Assembly (NCBI RefSeq): GCF_028548455.1
Contig: NZ_JAQQLF010000012.1
Coordinates: 62,001 to 126,000 of the forward strand
Origin: Vogesella aquatica
Lineage (GTDB): Bacteria > Pseudomonadota > Gammaproteobacteria > Burkholderiales > Chromobacteriaceae
Length of the DNA: 64,000 bases
Reading direction: 5' to 3'
In this document: piece by piece, positions 50,805 through 59,435 of the stretch
How positions within the stretch are numbered: position 1 is the stretch's first letter
How the letters are laid out: each line of letters begins with the position of its first letter
Translations under genes and position numbers: made by a program
The notes under the pieces: generated by a model
The model's input: the letters and a program-made list of their open reading frames with translations, nothing else
The model's database searches: none
Told to the model about the DNA's origin: nothing

Positions 50805-52244
50805 TCAGGCCGGGTGATGGTCGCCACCCAGGGCCTTGGTCAGGGCGATGTCCAGCTGTGCCTGCTGGCTTTGCAGCTGGGTTAGCGTGCGGCGGGCGGC
50901 AATCACGCTGTCTTCGGCATTCAGTACGTCCAGGTAGCTGGCCAGGCCGCCCTGGTAGCGGTCGTGGGTCAGCTCCCATGCCCGCTCGGCCGCCTCGGTG
51001 GCCTGCTGGCGCTGTGCCAGCTGTGCGGCCAACCCTTGCTGGCGGGTGTAGGCCTGGGCGATGTCCTGCAGCGCTTGCAGCAGGGTCTGGTTGTAGCTGG
51101 CCACGGCACTGTCGTATTCGCCGCGTGCGCTGCGGTAGCTGCCTTGCAGTGCGTCCTGGCGGAACAGCGGCAGGCTGATGGCCGGGCCGAAGCCGGCAAT
51201 GCCGGCGCCGCCACGGGTGAGCGCGTCCAGCCCCAGGCTCTGGGCGCCGACGTAGGCGCTGAGGTTAACGTTGGGGTAGAAGCCGGCACGGGCGACCTGG
51301 GTGCGGCTGGCGGCGGCTTCGGCACGCAGGCGGGCGGCGGCCAGGTCGGGGCGGTGGCCGATCAGGTTGGCCGCTAGCGTAGCCGGCAGCGCTTGTGCCT
51401 GGCTGACATTCAGCGCCGGGCGTTGCAGTGCCAGCCCGCGGTCGGGGCCGGCGCCCAGCAGGGCGGCCAGGGCCTGGCGTTGCAGGGTGATGGCTTCTTC
51501 GGCAGCCAGCAGCTCGGCTTGGGCGGCGGCGCGGCGCGAGGCGGCCTGGGCCACGCTGGCGCGGTTTTCCAGGCCGTGGCTTTCGCGTTCGCGCATCAGG
51601 CCTTCGCTCTGGCTGCGTACTTTCAGCGCCTGCTGGCAGGCGTCACGGTCGGCAAACAGGCGCGCCAGCTCGGCGTACTGGCTGGCCACAGCGGTGGTGA
51701 GCAGCAGCCGGCTTTGCGCCAGTTCGGCCTGGGCGGCGGCTTGTTCGCTGCTGGCGGCGGCGATGGCGCTGCGGTTCTTGCCCCAGAAGTCCAGCTCGTA
51801 GCTGACGTCCAGCGCCACGCGGCTGCTGGTGTTGAAGCCGGGTGGTACAAAGGCGGCCGGCATGCCGTTATTCAGGCTCTGGCGCAGGCGGGTGAAGTCG
51901 CCGTTGGCGCTGATGCCGGGCTGCTGGGCGGCGCCGGCCTGTTGTGCCAGGCCTTCGGCTTGCAGCAGACGGGCGCGGGCACTGGCAAGCGACGGCGACT
52001 GCACCAGCGCTTCCTGCATCAGCTGGTCCAGCTGCGGGTCCTGATAGCGTTGCCACCAGTGCTCGCCCGCCCACTCGCCGTGGCTGTCCGGCAGCGTCTG
52101 CTGGCTTTGCAACTGGCTGGCCGGTAGCAGGGTGGGGCTGGCGGGCAGGTCGGGAACGCTGGCGCAGCCGGCCAGCAGGCTACCGGCGCCTAGCAGCAGG
52201 GCCAGCCGGGTGCGCGCATGGAAAGCGGGAAGGGTCTGGTTCAT
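50805..52244 (-). CDS. Outer membrane efflux lipoprotein (NodT/TolC-like OMF)
   Basis: This 479-aa protein begins with a lipoprotein signal ending GSLLAGCASVPDLP (lipidated Cys) and then has the two-fold repeat of long helices and strands typical of OMF channels (WWQRYQDPQLDQLM; LARLFADRDACQ). It gives the outer-membrane exit for the HlyD/MFS pair encoded downstream. The ATG at 52244 (MNQTLPAFH) is taken; a TTG four codons earlier is less likely. It is divergent from the TetR gene. Confidence 0.87.
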   Translation of the reverse strand: MNQTLPAFHARTRLALLLGAGSLLAGCASVPDLPASPTLLPASQLQSQQTLPDSHGEWAGEHWWQRYQDPQLDQLMQEALVQSPSLASARARLLQAEGLAQQAGAAQQPGISANGDFTRLRQSLNNGMPAAFVPPGFNTSSRVALDVSYELDFWGKNRSAIAAASSEQAAAQAELAQSRLLLTTAVASQYAELARLFADRDACQQALKVRSQSEGLMRERESHGLENRASVAQAASRRAAAQAELLAAEEAITLQRQALAALLGAGPDRGLALQRPALNVSQAQALPATLAANLIGHRPDLAAARLRAEAAASRTQVARAGFYPNVNLSAYVGAQSLGLDALTRGGAGIAGFGPAISLPLFRQDALQGSYRSARGEYDSAVASYNQTLLQALQDIAQAYTRQQGLAAQLAQRQQATEAAERAWELTHDRYQGGLASYLDVLNAEDSVIAARRTLTQLQSQQAQLDIALTKALGGDHHPA

Positions 52245-52262
52245 GATCTCGCTCAATAATTA

Positions 52263-52330
52263 AACTGTACGGTACAGTTATAATCGTGGTGTACAATGGC
52301 TGTCAATAGAAAATTGAACTGACTGGTTCA
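52263..52330. promoter_or_regulatory. Operators in the efflux/tetR divergent promoter
   Basis: AACTGTACGGTACAGTT (52263-52279) is a perfect 17-bp palindrome with a central G. A second dyad, TGAAC-TGACTG-GTTCA, lies at 52315-52330, nearer the tetR start. These are the best candidates for TetR binding, which would repress both operons. Confidence 0.6.
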
Positions 52331-52344
52331 GTATTGGGGTGAGT

Positions 52345-52959
52345 ATGCGCGTCAAGACCGAAGCAAAGCGCCAGAGCATCGTGGATGCTGCGGCCGAGGT
52401 ATTCATGGAGAAGGGCTACGAAGCGGCGTCGATGGCAGAAATTGCCAGCCGCGCCGGTGGCTCCAAGGCCACGCTGTACAGCTACTTTCCGTCGAAAGAA
52501 GAGCTGTTCCTGATGGTGATGAAAACGCTGGCGGAAGAGCGCATGAGCCAGGCGCACGCGCGGCTGACGGCCGACGGTGACTTGCGCGCGGCCTTGCTGC
52601 GTTTTGGCGAGCAGATGCTGCGCAACCTGCTCAGCCCGGAAATCGCCGCCTTGCGCGGTATCGTGCTGGGCGAGGGGCGGCGCTCCGGCGTGGGCCAGCT
52701 GTTCTTTGATAATGGCCCGGCCATTGGCTGGGGCAAGTTGGCCGCGTTTCTGGAAGGGCAGATGCAGGCTGGCCGGCTGCGCCAGGCCAAACCGTGGACG
52801 GCGGCGGTGCACCTGCTGGCCTTGCTGGAGGCCGAGTTCATGGAGTGGTTCATCGTGGGGGCGCGCGACATGCCGTCCGACGAGGCTATTACCGGGGCGG
52901 TAGCGGCGGCGGTGGACGTGTTCATGGCCGGTTACGCGCCGCTGGCGCCCACCGCCTGA
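52345..52959 (+). CDS. TetR-family transcriptional regulator
   Basis: This regulator of about 204 aa has the TetR helix-turn-helix (VFMEKGYEAASMAEIASRAG then SKATLYSYFPSKEELF, residues about 20-55) and a C-terminal ligand domain. It is divergent from the efflux operon, with palindromes between them, so it probably represses the pump until a ligand is present. The start may be ATG 52345 or the GTG at 52339. Confidence 0.88.
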   Translation: MRVKTEAKRQSIVDAAAEVFMEKGYEAASMAEIASRAGGSKATLYSYFPSKEELFLMVMKTLAEERMSQAHARLTADGDLRAALLRFGEQMLRNLLSPEIAALRGIVLGEGRRSGVGQLFFDNGPAIGWGKLAAFLEGQMQAGRLRQAKPWTAAVHLLALLEAEFMEWFIVGARDMPSDEAITGAVAAAVDVFMAGYAPLAPTA

Positions 52960-52980
52960 TATACCGCGCGGTAGCCATGG

Positions 52981-53018
52981 CAACAAGGGCGGCCTGCGTA
53001 GGCAGGCCGCCCTTGTTG
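52981..53018. terminator. Bidirectional terminator, 17-bp stem
   Basis: CAACAAGGGCGGCCTGC (52981-52997) and GCAGGCCGCCCTTGTTG (53002-53018) pair at all 17 positions with a 4-nt loop. It separates convergent genes. The T run is modest (TTGTTG), so the stem length is the main support. Confidence 0.78.
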
Positions 53019-53035
53019 TTGCTAACGCACGCGGC

Positions 53036-54148
53036 TCAGGCGGTAAGGTCTACTTGCGAAATCAGCCCGGCCTGGCCGCTTTCGGTCAGGTACACCCCCG
53101 CCTTGCGCATCTGCGCCACGGTCTGGTTGGCCGCATCGGTGTGGCGGAACGCGGCGTCCACGTGCGGCAGTAACAGCGCGCCGATGCCCACGTCCATCAG
53201 GCTGCTCAGCTGATCCTGGCCGTCTTGCTGCCCTTGCCACAGCTGCAGGCGGGCAAACAGCGGGTCACCCTCGTCGATGGCGCCGTTGCCGTCGCTGTCC
53301 AGTGCGGCCAACTCGCCAAAGCCGTCGCCGCTTTGCGGGCCGAACAGCTCGTTTTGCTGGTCGATCTTGCCGTTGCCGTTGCGGTCCAGCGCCAGCCAGC
53401 CGCCGTTCTTCGGTACTGGCAGCGTGTTTTTCTTGCCGTCGTTATCGATGTCGAACTGCACCGTGGCGCCCGATAGCGTGCCGGCGTCGCTACCCAGGCT
53501 GATCATCAGCGGGTCGCGCGCGGCAGCGCCGAAGTTCAGCGTTTCTGTGCTGCTTACCGAGAAGCTGCGTTGCAGACTGACGTCCAGCTGGAAGCTGAGG
53601 CTACGGCCGTCGCGGGTGGTGATGTTGCCGCTGGCGGAAAACTGCAGCGATTCCTGCTCGCTGTAGCGCGTTTCGCGCTCGATGCGCAGCCCCCAGTCTT
53701 CGTTGCCCTGTTCGCGGCGCGGTGCGGCCTGGTCACTGTTGTCGCGCGCCTCGCCCTGCATGGCCTGCTGCTGGGCTGCCGCCTGCAGGTGCTCCTTGTC
53801 CATCGGGTAGACGTCGGACAGGTCGATGCGGATGCCGAAGGTGGATTCCAGGATATTGCGCAGCAAGGACAGCGTGGGGCTAAGGTCGGTTTCCAGCGGG
53901 CTATCGCTGGCTTGCACCTCGCTGGCGGCCTGGCTGGGGTCGCTCTGGGCCAGGCGCTGGCCAATGGCGGTAGCCGGGTTGGCTTGCTGGGCGGCGGCGC
54001 GGCGGCCGCTTTCGCTGATGTCTACCTGCTCTTGCGGGCCGCTTTGCCGTGCGCCTTCCTGCCAGAAGGTAAGGCGCTGTTGCGTGCTGTGGGTCTGTTC
54101 CAGGTAATGCTGGCTGCTGAGGTCTAGCGACAGGCTATCGATTCTCAT
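53036..54148 (-). CDS. Hypothetical protein with EF-hand-like calcium motifs
   Basis: This 370-aa protein shows three EF-hand-like acidic loops: DIDNDGKKN, DRNGNGKIDQQ and DSDGNGAIDEGD. The rest is a Gln/Ser-rich N-terminal region (SLDLSSQHYLEQTHSTQQRL) and a central beta-rich part. There is no signal peptide. Related proteins are often labelled VCBS or FG-GAP-like, but I see no strong repeat. The ATG at 54148 has AGGAG 8 nt before it; a longer frame to 54190 is not supported. Function is unknown. Confidence 0.6.
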   Translation of the reverse strand: MRIDSLSLDLSSQHYLEQTHSTQQRLTFWQEGARQSGPQEQVDISESGRRAAAQQANPATAIGQRLAQSDPSQAASEVQASDSPLETDLSPTLSLLRNILESTFGIRIDLSDVYPMDKEHLQAAAQQQAMQGEARDNSDQAAPRREQGNEDWGLRIERETRYSEQESLQFSASGNITTRDGRSLSFQLDVSLQRSFSVSSTETLNFGAAARDPLMISLGSDAGTLSGATVQFDIDNDGKKNTLPVPKNGGWLALDRNGNGKIDQQNELFGPQSGDGFGELAALDSDGNGAIDEGDPLFARLQLWQGQQDGQDQLSSLMDVGIGALLLPHVDAAFRHTDAANQTVAQMRKAGVYLTESGQAGLISQVDLTA

Positions 54149-54263
54149 GGCTGTTCTCCTGCTGGCCTGTCTGCGCCGTAGGGTGGGCAAGAGAGGCGAT
54201 CCGATGTGCTTATATCGGCAGCATGGCGGCAGGGCTTAGCCTTTTTTGATAGCAAATGCTAAT

Positions 54264-54302
54264 AAAGCGCCGCTACCACCCTGGGGGTGGCGGCTGCGCT
54301 TT
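54264..54302 (-). terminator. Terminator hairpin downstream of ubiB
   Basis: AAAGCGCCGC...GCTGCGCTTT with an inner CCACC/GGTGG stem folds into a long imperfect hairpin, followed on the minus strand by ATTAGC and then a late A/T stretch. It lies after the ubiB-like stop. The word GGTTGGCCGCA lies at 54344, inside the same gap. Confidence 0.55.
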
Positions 54303-54358
54303 GGCAAGGGATAAAACCCAGGCAGATCAGTGGATTGCGTCAAGGTTGGCCGCAGGGC

Positions 54359-56041
54359 TTACAGGTGCTTTCCGGCACGCCATATCGACCAAATCAGCCA
54401 CATGCTGTTGAAAAACGCCGCCATAAAGCCCAGGAAGCCAAATAGCGGCAGGCCGAACAGTGTGGGCCCGCCCTTCACCGTCATCACGATGGACGAGCCG
54501 ATAATCAGGCAGCCGGTGACAATGCCCATGGTCAGCCGGTTCACGCTCTTGTCCAGCTGGTGGCCAAACTGCTCCAGCCGCTTCAGGTCCAGGTTGATGC
54601 GGAAGCGGCCGTGGCGAATGTCCTTGCCCAGGCGGATGATGTCGCCCGGCAGGTTGGCCAGCATGCCCAGGCCCTCGGTGACCGTGGTCTTGCCGCGTTT
54701 GAACAGGTTGCGCGGGTCGTAGCGTGCCAGGATCAGCTGTCTGACGAACGGGGCCAGGTGCTCCACCAGCTGGAAATCCGGGTCCAGCTGGCGCCCCAGG
54801 CCTTCCAGCGTGATCAGTGCCTTGAACAGCATGGCCATGTCCGGCGGCAGCAAAATACCGTGGTCGCGGATCAGCGCCATGATGTCGTTGATCAGCTGGG
54901 TGATGTTCAGGTTTTTCAGCGGCACATGGTCGTACTGGAACAGGATCTCGCCGATATCCTCGGCAAACTGTTCTTCGTCTACCGGCGTACTGCCGGTCCA
55001 CTCCAGCAGCACGTTCATCATGCCGCGTTCGTTGCGCTCGGCCAGTGCGGCCAACATGTCCACGATTTCGTCACGGCGCTTGTGTGACAGCCGGCCCACC
55101 ATGCCAAAGTCGATGAAGGCGATGCGGTTGTCGGCCAGGAAAATCACGTTGCCGGGGTGCGGGTCGGCGTGAAAGAACCCGTTGATCAGGATCATCTTCA
55201 GCACTGCGTCGGCGCCGCGCTTGGCCAGCAGCGGCGGCGACAGGCCAGCCGCCGGCAGGGCATCTACCGGCGTAGCCGACCAGCCGGCGATATAGTCTTG
55301 TACGTTGACCGCCGGGCGGGTGTAGTCCCAGTACACCGCAGGCACGCGGATATGCGGGTCACCGGCAAAGTCCTTGCCAAAGCGCTCCATATTGCGTGCT
55401 TCTACCGCCAGGTCCAGCTCGCGCCGTAACGAGCGCGAAAACTGCGCCACGATTTCGGATGGCTGGAAGCGGCGCGCGTCGGGAAACTCCAGCTCGATCA
55501 GGTGCGCAATATGCTCCAGGATACGCAGGTCGGCCTCTACCTTTTCTACAATGCCCGGGCGGCGCAGCTTGACCGCCACCTCGGTGCCATCTTTCAGCAG
55601 CGCTCGGTGCACTTGGGCGATAGACGCCGAGCCGATAGGTTTGCGCTCGAATTCGGCAAATACCTCGTCCGGCTTACAGCCCAGTGCCTGCTCCAGCAGA
55701 GCATCCAGAAAGCCGTCGCCTATCGGCGGTACGGTGCTTTGCAGCTTTTCGAACTCGGTAATCCACTCCGGGCCGAACACATCCACGCGGGTAGACAGGA
55801 TCTGGCCCAGCTTGATGAAGGTCGGCCCCAGTTCCTCGAAGGCACGACGCACGCGTATGGGGGCCGGTATGGCATTGGCCGGGTCGGGCAGGGTGATGTT
55901 CAGCCACTCGCCCGCCTTCTCTACCGCGCGTGGCAGCCGTAGCCGCTGCGCGAACTCGCCCAGCCCGTGGCGGAACAAAATACCGCTGATTTGTTTCAGA
56001 CGGGGCAGATCGCGCATGGCGATGAGGGTTTCTCTGAGCAT
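54359..56041 (-). CDS. ubiB: UbiB-family (ABC1/ADCK) atypical kinase
   Basis: This 560-aa protein has the KxGQ motif (GPTFIKLGQILSTRVDVFGP), the Ala-rich loop PIGSASIAQVHRAL, and HADPHPGNV with FIDFGMVG, the ADCK nucleotide-site residues. Two C-terminal spans (VIMTVKGGPTLFGLP; AAFFNSMWLIW) anchor it to the inner membrane. UbiB supports ubiquinone synthesis in proteobacteria. The usual neighbours ubiE and ubiJ are absent here, so a paralogue such as an AarF-like protein is possible. The start at 56041 (MLRETLIAM) is one of several; the frame extends to 56242. Confidence 0.87.
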   Translation of the reverse strand: MLRETLIAMRDLPRLKQISGILFRHGLGEFAQRLRLPRAVEKAGEWLNITLPDPANAIPAPIRVRRAFEELGPTFIKLGQILSTRVDVFGPEWITEFEKLQSTVPPIGDGFLDALLEQALGCKPDEVFAEFERKPIGSASIAQVHRALLKDGTEVAVKLRRPGIVEKVEADLRILEHIAHLIELEFPDARRFQPSEIVAQFSRSLRRELDLAVEARNMERFGKDFAGDPHIRVPAVYWDYTRPAVNVQDYIAGWSATPVDALPAAGLSPPLLAKRGADAVLKMILINGFFHADPHPGNVIFLADNRIAFIDFGMVGRLSHKRRDEIVDMLAALAERNERGMMNVLLEWTGSTPVDEEQFAEDIGEILFQYDHVPLKNLNITQLINDIMALIRDHGILLPPDMAMLFKALITLEGLGRQLDPDFQLVEHLAPFVRQLILARYDPRNLFKRGKTTVTEGLGMLANLPGDIIRLGKDIRHGRFRINLDLKRLEQFGHQLDKSVNRLTMGIVTGCLIIGSSIVMTVKGGPTLFGLPLFGFLGFMAAFFNSMWLIWSIWRAGKHL

Positions 56042-56310
56042 GGCTATCGTCGGGGTAGGGCCGGGTGGCCGTTGCGGGAGTGGGTACCCATGGGGGTGGC
56101 GTGGCCAGTATCGCAATATTTCACCTGCATCGACAATAGCTGCCAGCAACGCCGGCATGGCCGCCGTTGCTGGGGGATAGCCATGCATTGCCGCTTGGTG
56201 ACCGGGGGGAACGATGGTATCGTTCAGCACTATTTTGTTCAAAACCAGCTAACAGATACGCTGCCAGGCTGCCCTTTGGGGGCGGGATGGCGGCATACAG
56301 TCTTGAACCT

Positions 56311-57135
56311 ATGAAATTCTACCAATCTATTCTGGCCCTGTTTCTGGCCGGTTTCATGGCGGTGGCCCATGCCGCGCCAGACACCGCGGCAGATGGCGAG
56401 GCCGACCCGATCGCCCGCTTTGCCTCGCCGGGTGAAGAGGCTGCCGGCGATCTGCTACTGCAGGCCATGAGCCTGATCGGTGTAGCCTACCGTTTCGGCG
56501 GCAGTAACCCGGAAAACGGCCTGGATTGCTCGGGCTTTATCCAGTACGTTTTCAAGAAATCCCTGCGCGTGAACCTGCCGCGTACCGCAGCGGGGATGGC
56601 CCAGGTTGGCCGCGAGATCGACCGCGATGAACTCAAGGCCGGTGACCTGGTCTTTTTCAATACGCGCGGCTTCCGCTATTCCCACGTGGGCATGTATCTG
56701 GGCAATAGCAAGTTCATTCATGCGCCCCGTACCGGTAAAAGCATTGAAGTGGTCAATATGACACAGAGCTATTGGGCTACCCGCTACAACGGTGCCCGTC
56801 GTGTAGCACGTGCTGGTATGCCGGTAGCTGCTGCCGAAGTGGAAAAACCAGCCAGCAGTGTAGCTGCTGCCAGCACCGGCAAACGCAGCTATCGCAAGGC
56901 AGAGGCGGCTGCAGTAGAAGAGCGTACGGTGAAAGGCAAAAAGAAAAAGAACGCACGGGACGAGCAGCCGGTAGCCAAAGGCAAAAAAGGCAAGAAAGCC
57001 GAGCAGGGCAGCAGCGCCCGTAGCAAAAAGAAAGCCGGTGCTGAGGATGCTGTCAGCAAGAAAAGCAGTAAAAAAAGCAGCAAGTCTGCTGACAGTGGCA
57101 AGAAAAAGGCGCCGGTGAAGAAGAAAAGAGACTAG
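56311..57135 (+). CDS. NlpC/P60-family peptidase with Lys-rich tail
   Basis: This 274-aa exported protein has a Sec signal (LALFLAGFMAVAHAAPD) and then an NlpC/P60 cysteine-peptidase domain with all three catalytic positions: LDCSGFI (Cys), SHVGMYLG (His) and FIHAPRTG (His). It should cut peptidoglycan stem peptides. From about residue 185 it carries a roughly 90-residue tail rich in Lys, Ser and Ala (KGKKKKNARDE; SKKSSKKSSKSAD), which may bind cell-wall polymers or DNA. The chosen start is the ATG at 56311. Confidence 0.85.
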   Translation: MKFYQSILALFLAGFMAVAHAAPDTAADGEADPIARFASPGEEAAGDLLLQAMSLIGVAYRFGGSNPENGLDCSGFIQYVFKKSLRVNLPRTAAGMAQVGREIDRDELKAGDLVFFNTRGFRYSHVGMYLGNSKFIHAPRTGKSIEVVNMTQSYWATRYNGARRVARAGMPVAAAEVEKPASSVAAASTGKRSYRKAEAAAVEERTVKGKKKKNARDEQPVAKGKKGKKAEQGSSARSKKKAGAEDAVSKKSSKKSSKSADSGKKKAPVKKKRD

Positions 57136-57171
57136 CCGCCGCCCGCAGTCTGGCGTGACACAATCTGTACC

Positions 57172-57197
57172 CGAGGCCCCGCTCAAGCCGGGCCTCG
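57172..57197 (+). terminator. Possible hairpin after the NlpC/P60 gene
   Basis: CGAGGCCC and GGGCCTCG form an 8-bp stem with a 10-nt loop, 36 bp after the stop, followed only by CCATTTAC. It is a weak candidate for a transcript end. Confidence 0.35.
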
Positions 57198-57264
57198 CCA
57201 TTTACAGGGCGCTTATTGCCCGGCCGGCCAGCTTCGCACTGGCGGCCATACCGAAAGGCCAACA

Positions 57265-57477
57265 ATGAAACCGGATCTGCCAATCTGGCATGCCCCCGAC
57301 GGCAGCGTGGTGTCGTGCACCGAAAAAGTAAAAGTGATGACCGAAAATATGGAAGAGCTGGCCCAGGTGGCACAGGACGCATTTGAGGATGCCATCCTGA
57401 TGGGCTGTGACGAGCACCAGGTGCGTGCCTTTCTGGTGGCCATGATGCAGCAGCTGGACAACCCTTACCGAGCCTGA
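57265..57477 (+). CDS. Small conserved-looking protein of unknown function
   Basis: This 70-aa protein reads MKPDLPIWHAPDGSVVSC and then helical segments NMEELAQVAQDAFEDAILMG and HQVRAFLVAMMQQL. No signal peptide or metal motif is visible. The ATG has AGGCC upstream with little other support, but the frame is compact and ends 9 bp before lolC in the same direction. I recognise it only as a type of short protein seen beside lolC in betaproteobacteria, without a function. Confidence 0.65.
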   Translation: MKPDLPIWHAPDGSVVSCTEKVKVMTENMEELAQVAQDAFEDAILMGCDEHQVRAFLVAMMQQLDNPYRA

Positions 57478-57485
57478 ACCTGCCC

Positions 57486-58733
57486 ATGTCTTTTCCTTAC
57501 GAGGTCTTTATCGGCCTGCGTTATCTGCGCGCCCGCCGGCGCAACGGTTTCATCTCGTTTATCTCGCTGATGTCGGTGCTGGGCATTGCCCTGGGCGTGG
57601 CCGCGCTGATTGTGGTGTTGTCGGTGATGAACGGTTTCCAGCAGGAAATCCGTGGCCGCATGCTGTCGGTGGTATCCCACCTGGAAATCGGCAGCTACGA
57701 CGGCCAGATTGCCGGCTGGCAGCCTTTGCAGGCGCAGCTGCGGCAGCAGCCACACGTGGTGGCCGCCGCGCCGTACGTAAATGCACAGGGTTTGCTGTCC
57801 AGCCGTGGCAATGTGCGCGGTGCGCTGGTGCGTGGTGTTGATCCTGCCGCCGAGCAGACGGTGGTAGCACTGGGCAAGGAAATGCTGCGCGGCAAGCTCA
57901 CCGACCTGGCGCCCGGCAGTTATCGCATCGTGCTGGGTGTGGAGCTGGCGCGCCAGCTGGGCGTGGAGGTGGGCGACAAGGTGACGCTGATCACACCGCA
58001 AGGCAATGTGACCCCGGCCGGCATGATGCCGCGCCTGAAGCAGTTCACCGTGGCCGGTGTGTTCAAGGCGGGCATGTTCGAGTACGACTCCTCGCTGGCC
58101 ATGATCTCGCTGCGCGACGCGCAGGTGCTGTTCCGCCTGGGCCAGGACGTGTCCGGCATCCGCCTGAAGCTGGACGACGCCATGCTGGCGCCGCAGGTGA
58201 AAGCTACCCTGCAGCCGCAGCTGGCGGCCAACCAGGTGGCCACCGACTGGACCGACATGAACGCCAACTATTTCCGCGCGGTGCAGATCGAAAAACGCAT
58301 GATGTTCATCATCCTGACGCTGATCGTGGCGGTAGCCGCGTTCAACCTGGTGTCCACGCTGGTGATGGTGGTTACCGACAAGCAGTCGGACATCGCCATC
58401 CTGCGCACCCTGGGTGCCAGCCCGGCCAGCATCATGAAGATCTTCATGATCCAGGGCTCCATTGCCGGTGTGCTCGGCACGGTCGCCGGGGTGGCCGGCG
58501 GCTTGCTGCTGGCCTACAACCTGGGTGTGGTGCTGTCTGCGGTGGAAAGCCTGATTGGTGCCAAGCTGCTGTCCAGCGACGTATACATGATCGATTACCT
58601 GCCCACCGACATCCAGCTGGGCGATGTGTCCACTATCGGCCTGATCTCGCTGGCGCTGGCGTTGCTGGCCACTATTTACCCAAGCTGGCGCGCAGCCCGC
58701 GTGCGCCCGGCGGAGGCCTTGCGTTATGAGTAA
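57486..58733 (+). CDS. lolC: Lipoprotein-releasing ABC transporter permease LolC/LolE
   Basis: This 415-aa protein has four membrane spans: one near the N-terminus ([20 protein letters not shown]) and three in the C-terminal part ([54 protein letters not shown]). A large periplasmic domain lies between them. It forms the LolCDE complex that detaches outer-membrane lipoproteins from the inner membrane; only one LolC/E permease is in this window. It overlaps lolD by 8 nt. Confidence 0.93.
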   Translation: MSFPYEVFIGLRYLRARRRNGFISFISLMSVLGIALGVAALIVVLSVMNGFQQEIRGRMLSVVSHLEIGSYDGQIAGWQPLQAQLRQQPHVVAAAPYVNAQGLLSSRGNVRGALVRGVDPAAEQTVVALGKEMLRGKLTDLAPGSYRIVLGVELARQLGVEVGDKVTLITPQGNVTPAGMMPRLKQFTVAGVFKAGMFEYDSSLAMISLRDAQVLFRLGQDVSGIRLKLDDAMLAPQVKATLQPQLAANQVATDWTDMNANYFRAVQIEKRMMFIILTLIVAVAAFNLVSTLVMVVTDKQSDIAILRTLGASPASIMKIFMIQGSIAGVLGTVAGVAGGLLLAYNLGVVLSAVESLIGAKLLSSDVYMIDYLPTDIQLGDVSTIGLISLALALLATIYPSWRAARVRPAEALRYE

Positions 58734-59409
58734 TATCCTGAGCTGCCAAGGCCTGGCCAAGCGCTACAGTGAAGGCAATCTGGCGCTAGACGTGCTGAGC
58801 GGTATCGATCTGACAGTAGCGCGTGGCGAATTTGTGGCCATTGTGGGTGCGTCCGGCTCGGGCAAGAGCACGCTATTGCACCTGCTGGGCGGGCTGGATG
58901 CGCCCAGCAGCGGCAGCATCAGCGTGCTGGGCCAGCCGCTGGCCGGCATGAATGAAACCGAGCTCGGCCGCTTTCGTAACCGGCACCTGGGTTTTGTTTA
59001 CCAGTTTCACCATTTGCTCGCCGAGTTCACCGCGCTGGAAAACGTGATGATGCCGCTGCTGATTGCGCGCCAGCCGCGCGAGCAGGCGGCGGCACAGGCA
59101 CAGGCGCTGCTGGCCCAGGTAGGGTTGGCCGCACGTGCCGGCCACAAGCCGGGCGAGCTGTCTGGCGGCGAGCGCCAGCGCGTCGCCATTGCACGGGCAC
59201 TGGTGGCCCGCCCGGACTGCCTGCTGGCGGACGAACCCACCGGCAACCTGGACCGTGGCAATGCCGAGGCGGTGTTCGCGCTGCTGCGCGAACTGAACCA
59301 TACGCTGGGCACCGGCATGGTGATGGTGACGCACGACCGCGAGCTGGCAGCCCGCGCCGACCGCGTGCTGCTGCTGGGCCCTGCCGGCCTGCAGCCGCTG
59401 GCTGAGTAA
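58726..59409 (+). CDS. lolD: Lipoprotein-releasing ABC transporter ATPase LolD
   Basis: This 227-aa ABC ATPase has Walker [12 protein letters not shown] (about residues 42-52), signature [15 protein letters not shown], Walker [13 protein letters not shown] and the H-loop MVTHDRELA, plus the LolD-type segment [20 protein letters not shown]. It energises LolC-driven lipoprotein release. The start overlaps lolC by 8 nt (translational coupling). A GGTTGGCCGCA copy lies inside at 59123-59133. Confidence 0.94.
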   Translation: MSNILSCQGLAKRYSEGNLALDVLSGIDLTVARGEFVAIVGASGSGKSTLLHLLGGLDAPSSGSISVLGQPLAGMNETELGRFRNRHLGFVYQFHHLLAEFTALENVMMPLLIARQPREQAAAQAQALLAQVGLAARAGHKPGELSGGERQRVAIARALVARPDCLLADEPTGNLDRGNAEAVFALLRELNHTLGTGMVMVTHDRELAARADRVLLLGPAGLQPLAE

Positions 59410-59435
59410 AATCCGATTTACCCGTAAGGACACGC

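Noticed and set aside
48665-51178. 837-aa plus-strand frame across the efflux genes
   Set aside because: It crosses two genes (MFS and HlyD) and part of a third on the minus strand, all of which have clear family features, and it has none itself.
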